From Muribaculaceae bacterium (GTDB taxonomy: Bacteria > Bacteroidota > Bacteroidia > Bacteroidales > Muribaculaceae): 36,353 bases of DNA. Positions within the stretch are counted from its first letter, which is position 1, and each line of letters starts with the position of its first letter. Made by a program: the position numbers and the translations under genes. The notes beneath the pieces were generated by a model. The model searched no databases and was not told the origin of the DNA. It saw only the letters and a program-made list of their open reading frames with translations. The stretch covers positions 1-36,353 of the forward strand of contig JAFLTS010000021.1 of NCBI GenBank assembly GCA_022509185.1, in the 5' to 3' direction. Shown piece after piece: positions 35,794 through 36,353 of this stretch.

Positions 35794-36190
35794 ATTCGCG
35801 GATAAATTTTTTGAGGATATCATTATACTTATTCTTTATTTCATTGAGAAAAGATGTCACGGTTTGTTCAATATCGTCTAAGTCCTCAATGTCAGCACGT
35901 TTATTAAATTCATTCAGAATAACTCCATCACTGCCGTAAAACTCACCCTTGATGTCTAACATTCCGTTATTTAATTGATAGCCTATTTCAATTGTCAGCA
36001 AGTCAATATCCTTTTCGTTCAACAATTCCTCCTTGAGTAAAATTTCCAGATATTTTGTATCCGTAGAATTAGATGATGCACTATCTGTACTCAATAAAAT
36101 TTTCTTCGTAGAATCCTTACTTTTGAAAAAATCAAAAGTAGTATTGAGAATCTTATCGACAATTTTACTTATTTCTTTCAGCCTTTCCAT
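35780..36190 (-). CDS. Protein of unknown function, 136 residues
   Basis: I do not recognise this protein. It is soluble, with no signal peptide or membrane segment, and rich in Lys, Asp, Glu, Ile and Leu. The N-terminal part is helical (MERLKEISKIVDKILNTTFD) followed by a Ser/Thr-rich loop. The middle looks like strands (LLTIEIGYQLNNGMLDIKGEF), and the C-terminus is a helix (VTSFLNEIKNKYNDILKKFI). The start at 36190 is the only upstream Met. It lies 17 bases after a gene that enters from the window edge and overlaps the next small gene by 14 bases, so the three probably form one operon. Low GC suggests transferred DNA. Confidence 0.6.
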   Translation of the reverse strand: MERLKEISKIVDKILNTTFDFFKSKDSTKKILLSTDSASSNSTDTKYLEILLKEELLNEKDIDLLTIEIGYQLNNGMLDIKGEFYGSDGVILNEFNKRADIEDLDDIEQTVTSFLNEIKNKYNDILKKFIREYELN

Positions 36191-36207
36191 TGATTATTTG
36201 CAATTTA

Positions 36208-36353
36208 TTATTCTTTAAAATTAAAATCAACTATAGTAGGATCAATTGATTCACCAAATTCGGATACTGAAGATAACTCGATGAAGAATCCATAATTCCG
36301 ATTAATTCTGGAATCTATAATTTCATCATGTTTTCTTTTGAGACCTATTATTC
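36208..36353 (-). CDS. C-terminal end of an unknown protein, cut by the window
   Basis: An open frame on the minus strand enters from the window end and runs 47 codons to a TAA at 36208. It reads IIGLKRKHDEIIDSRINRNY, then GFFIELSSVSEFGESIDPTI and VDFNFKE. No start is visible. The even composition and the close fit ahead of the next gene (17 bases) support a real gene. The family is unknown from this fragment. Confidence 0.55.
   Translation of the reverse strand, partial: IIGLKRKHDEIIDSRINRNYGFFIELSSVSEFGESIDPTIVDFNFKE

Overview
The window comes from a Bacteroidota genome, most likely order Bacteroidales and perhaps Muribaculaceae-like. The family-level guess is weak. The evidence is promoters of the Bacteroides type (TAnnTTTG at -7, in two cases with a TTTG-like element about 20 nt upstream), few Shine-Dalgarno sites, a DUF4491 protein, a fused NuoCD, a complex I without NuoE/F/G, an F-ATPase operon in the order D-C-B-E-F-H-A-G, and many secreted proteins whose signal peptides end in AQ.

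Layout. Positions 1-76 are the 3' part of a tRNA-Leu(GAG), followed by a terminator and a small DUF4491 membrane protein. Positions 523-2467 (minus) hold aguA-aguB, which convert agmatine to putrescine through N-carbamoylputrescine. Positions 2609-4903 (plus) hold lepA and a Bcp-type peroxiredoxin. Positions 4975-11823 (minus) form a compact seven-gene operon behind one Bacteroides-type promoter. All seven products look exported: a coiled-coil lipoprotein, a LysM protein, two small paralogues (one a lipoprotein), a DUF6175/CsgG-LpoB-like protein, a helical protein of unknown function and a protein with a C-terminal transglutaminase-like triad. This is the best candidate in the window for an undescribed multi-protein envelope system. 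A minus-strand thioredoxin follows.

Positions 12577-30085 (plus) form an 18-gene energy cluster. nuoA-B-CD-H is followed directly by the whole F1Fo ATP synthase set (atpD-C-B-E-F-H-A-G), then nuoI-J-K-L-M-N. I see no terminator or recognisable promoter at either nuo/atp junction. The ATP synthase operon therefore sits inside the complex I operon, so the ion pump and the ATP-making turbine are probably transcribed together. The c-subunit residues suggest a proton rather than a sodium machine.

After a terminator come a secreted family GH2 glycosidase (minus), greA with a long leader carrying a terminator-like hairpin, and a HIT-family protein. The last 2 kb is AT-rich and looks accessory. It holds a secreted SGNH/DUF4886-like hydrolase and a small minus-strand group of unrecognised genes. 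One of these appears to be split by a one-base frameshift in an A8 run, and another runs off the window end.

No CRISPR array, insertion sequence, rRNA or replication origin was seen.
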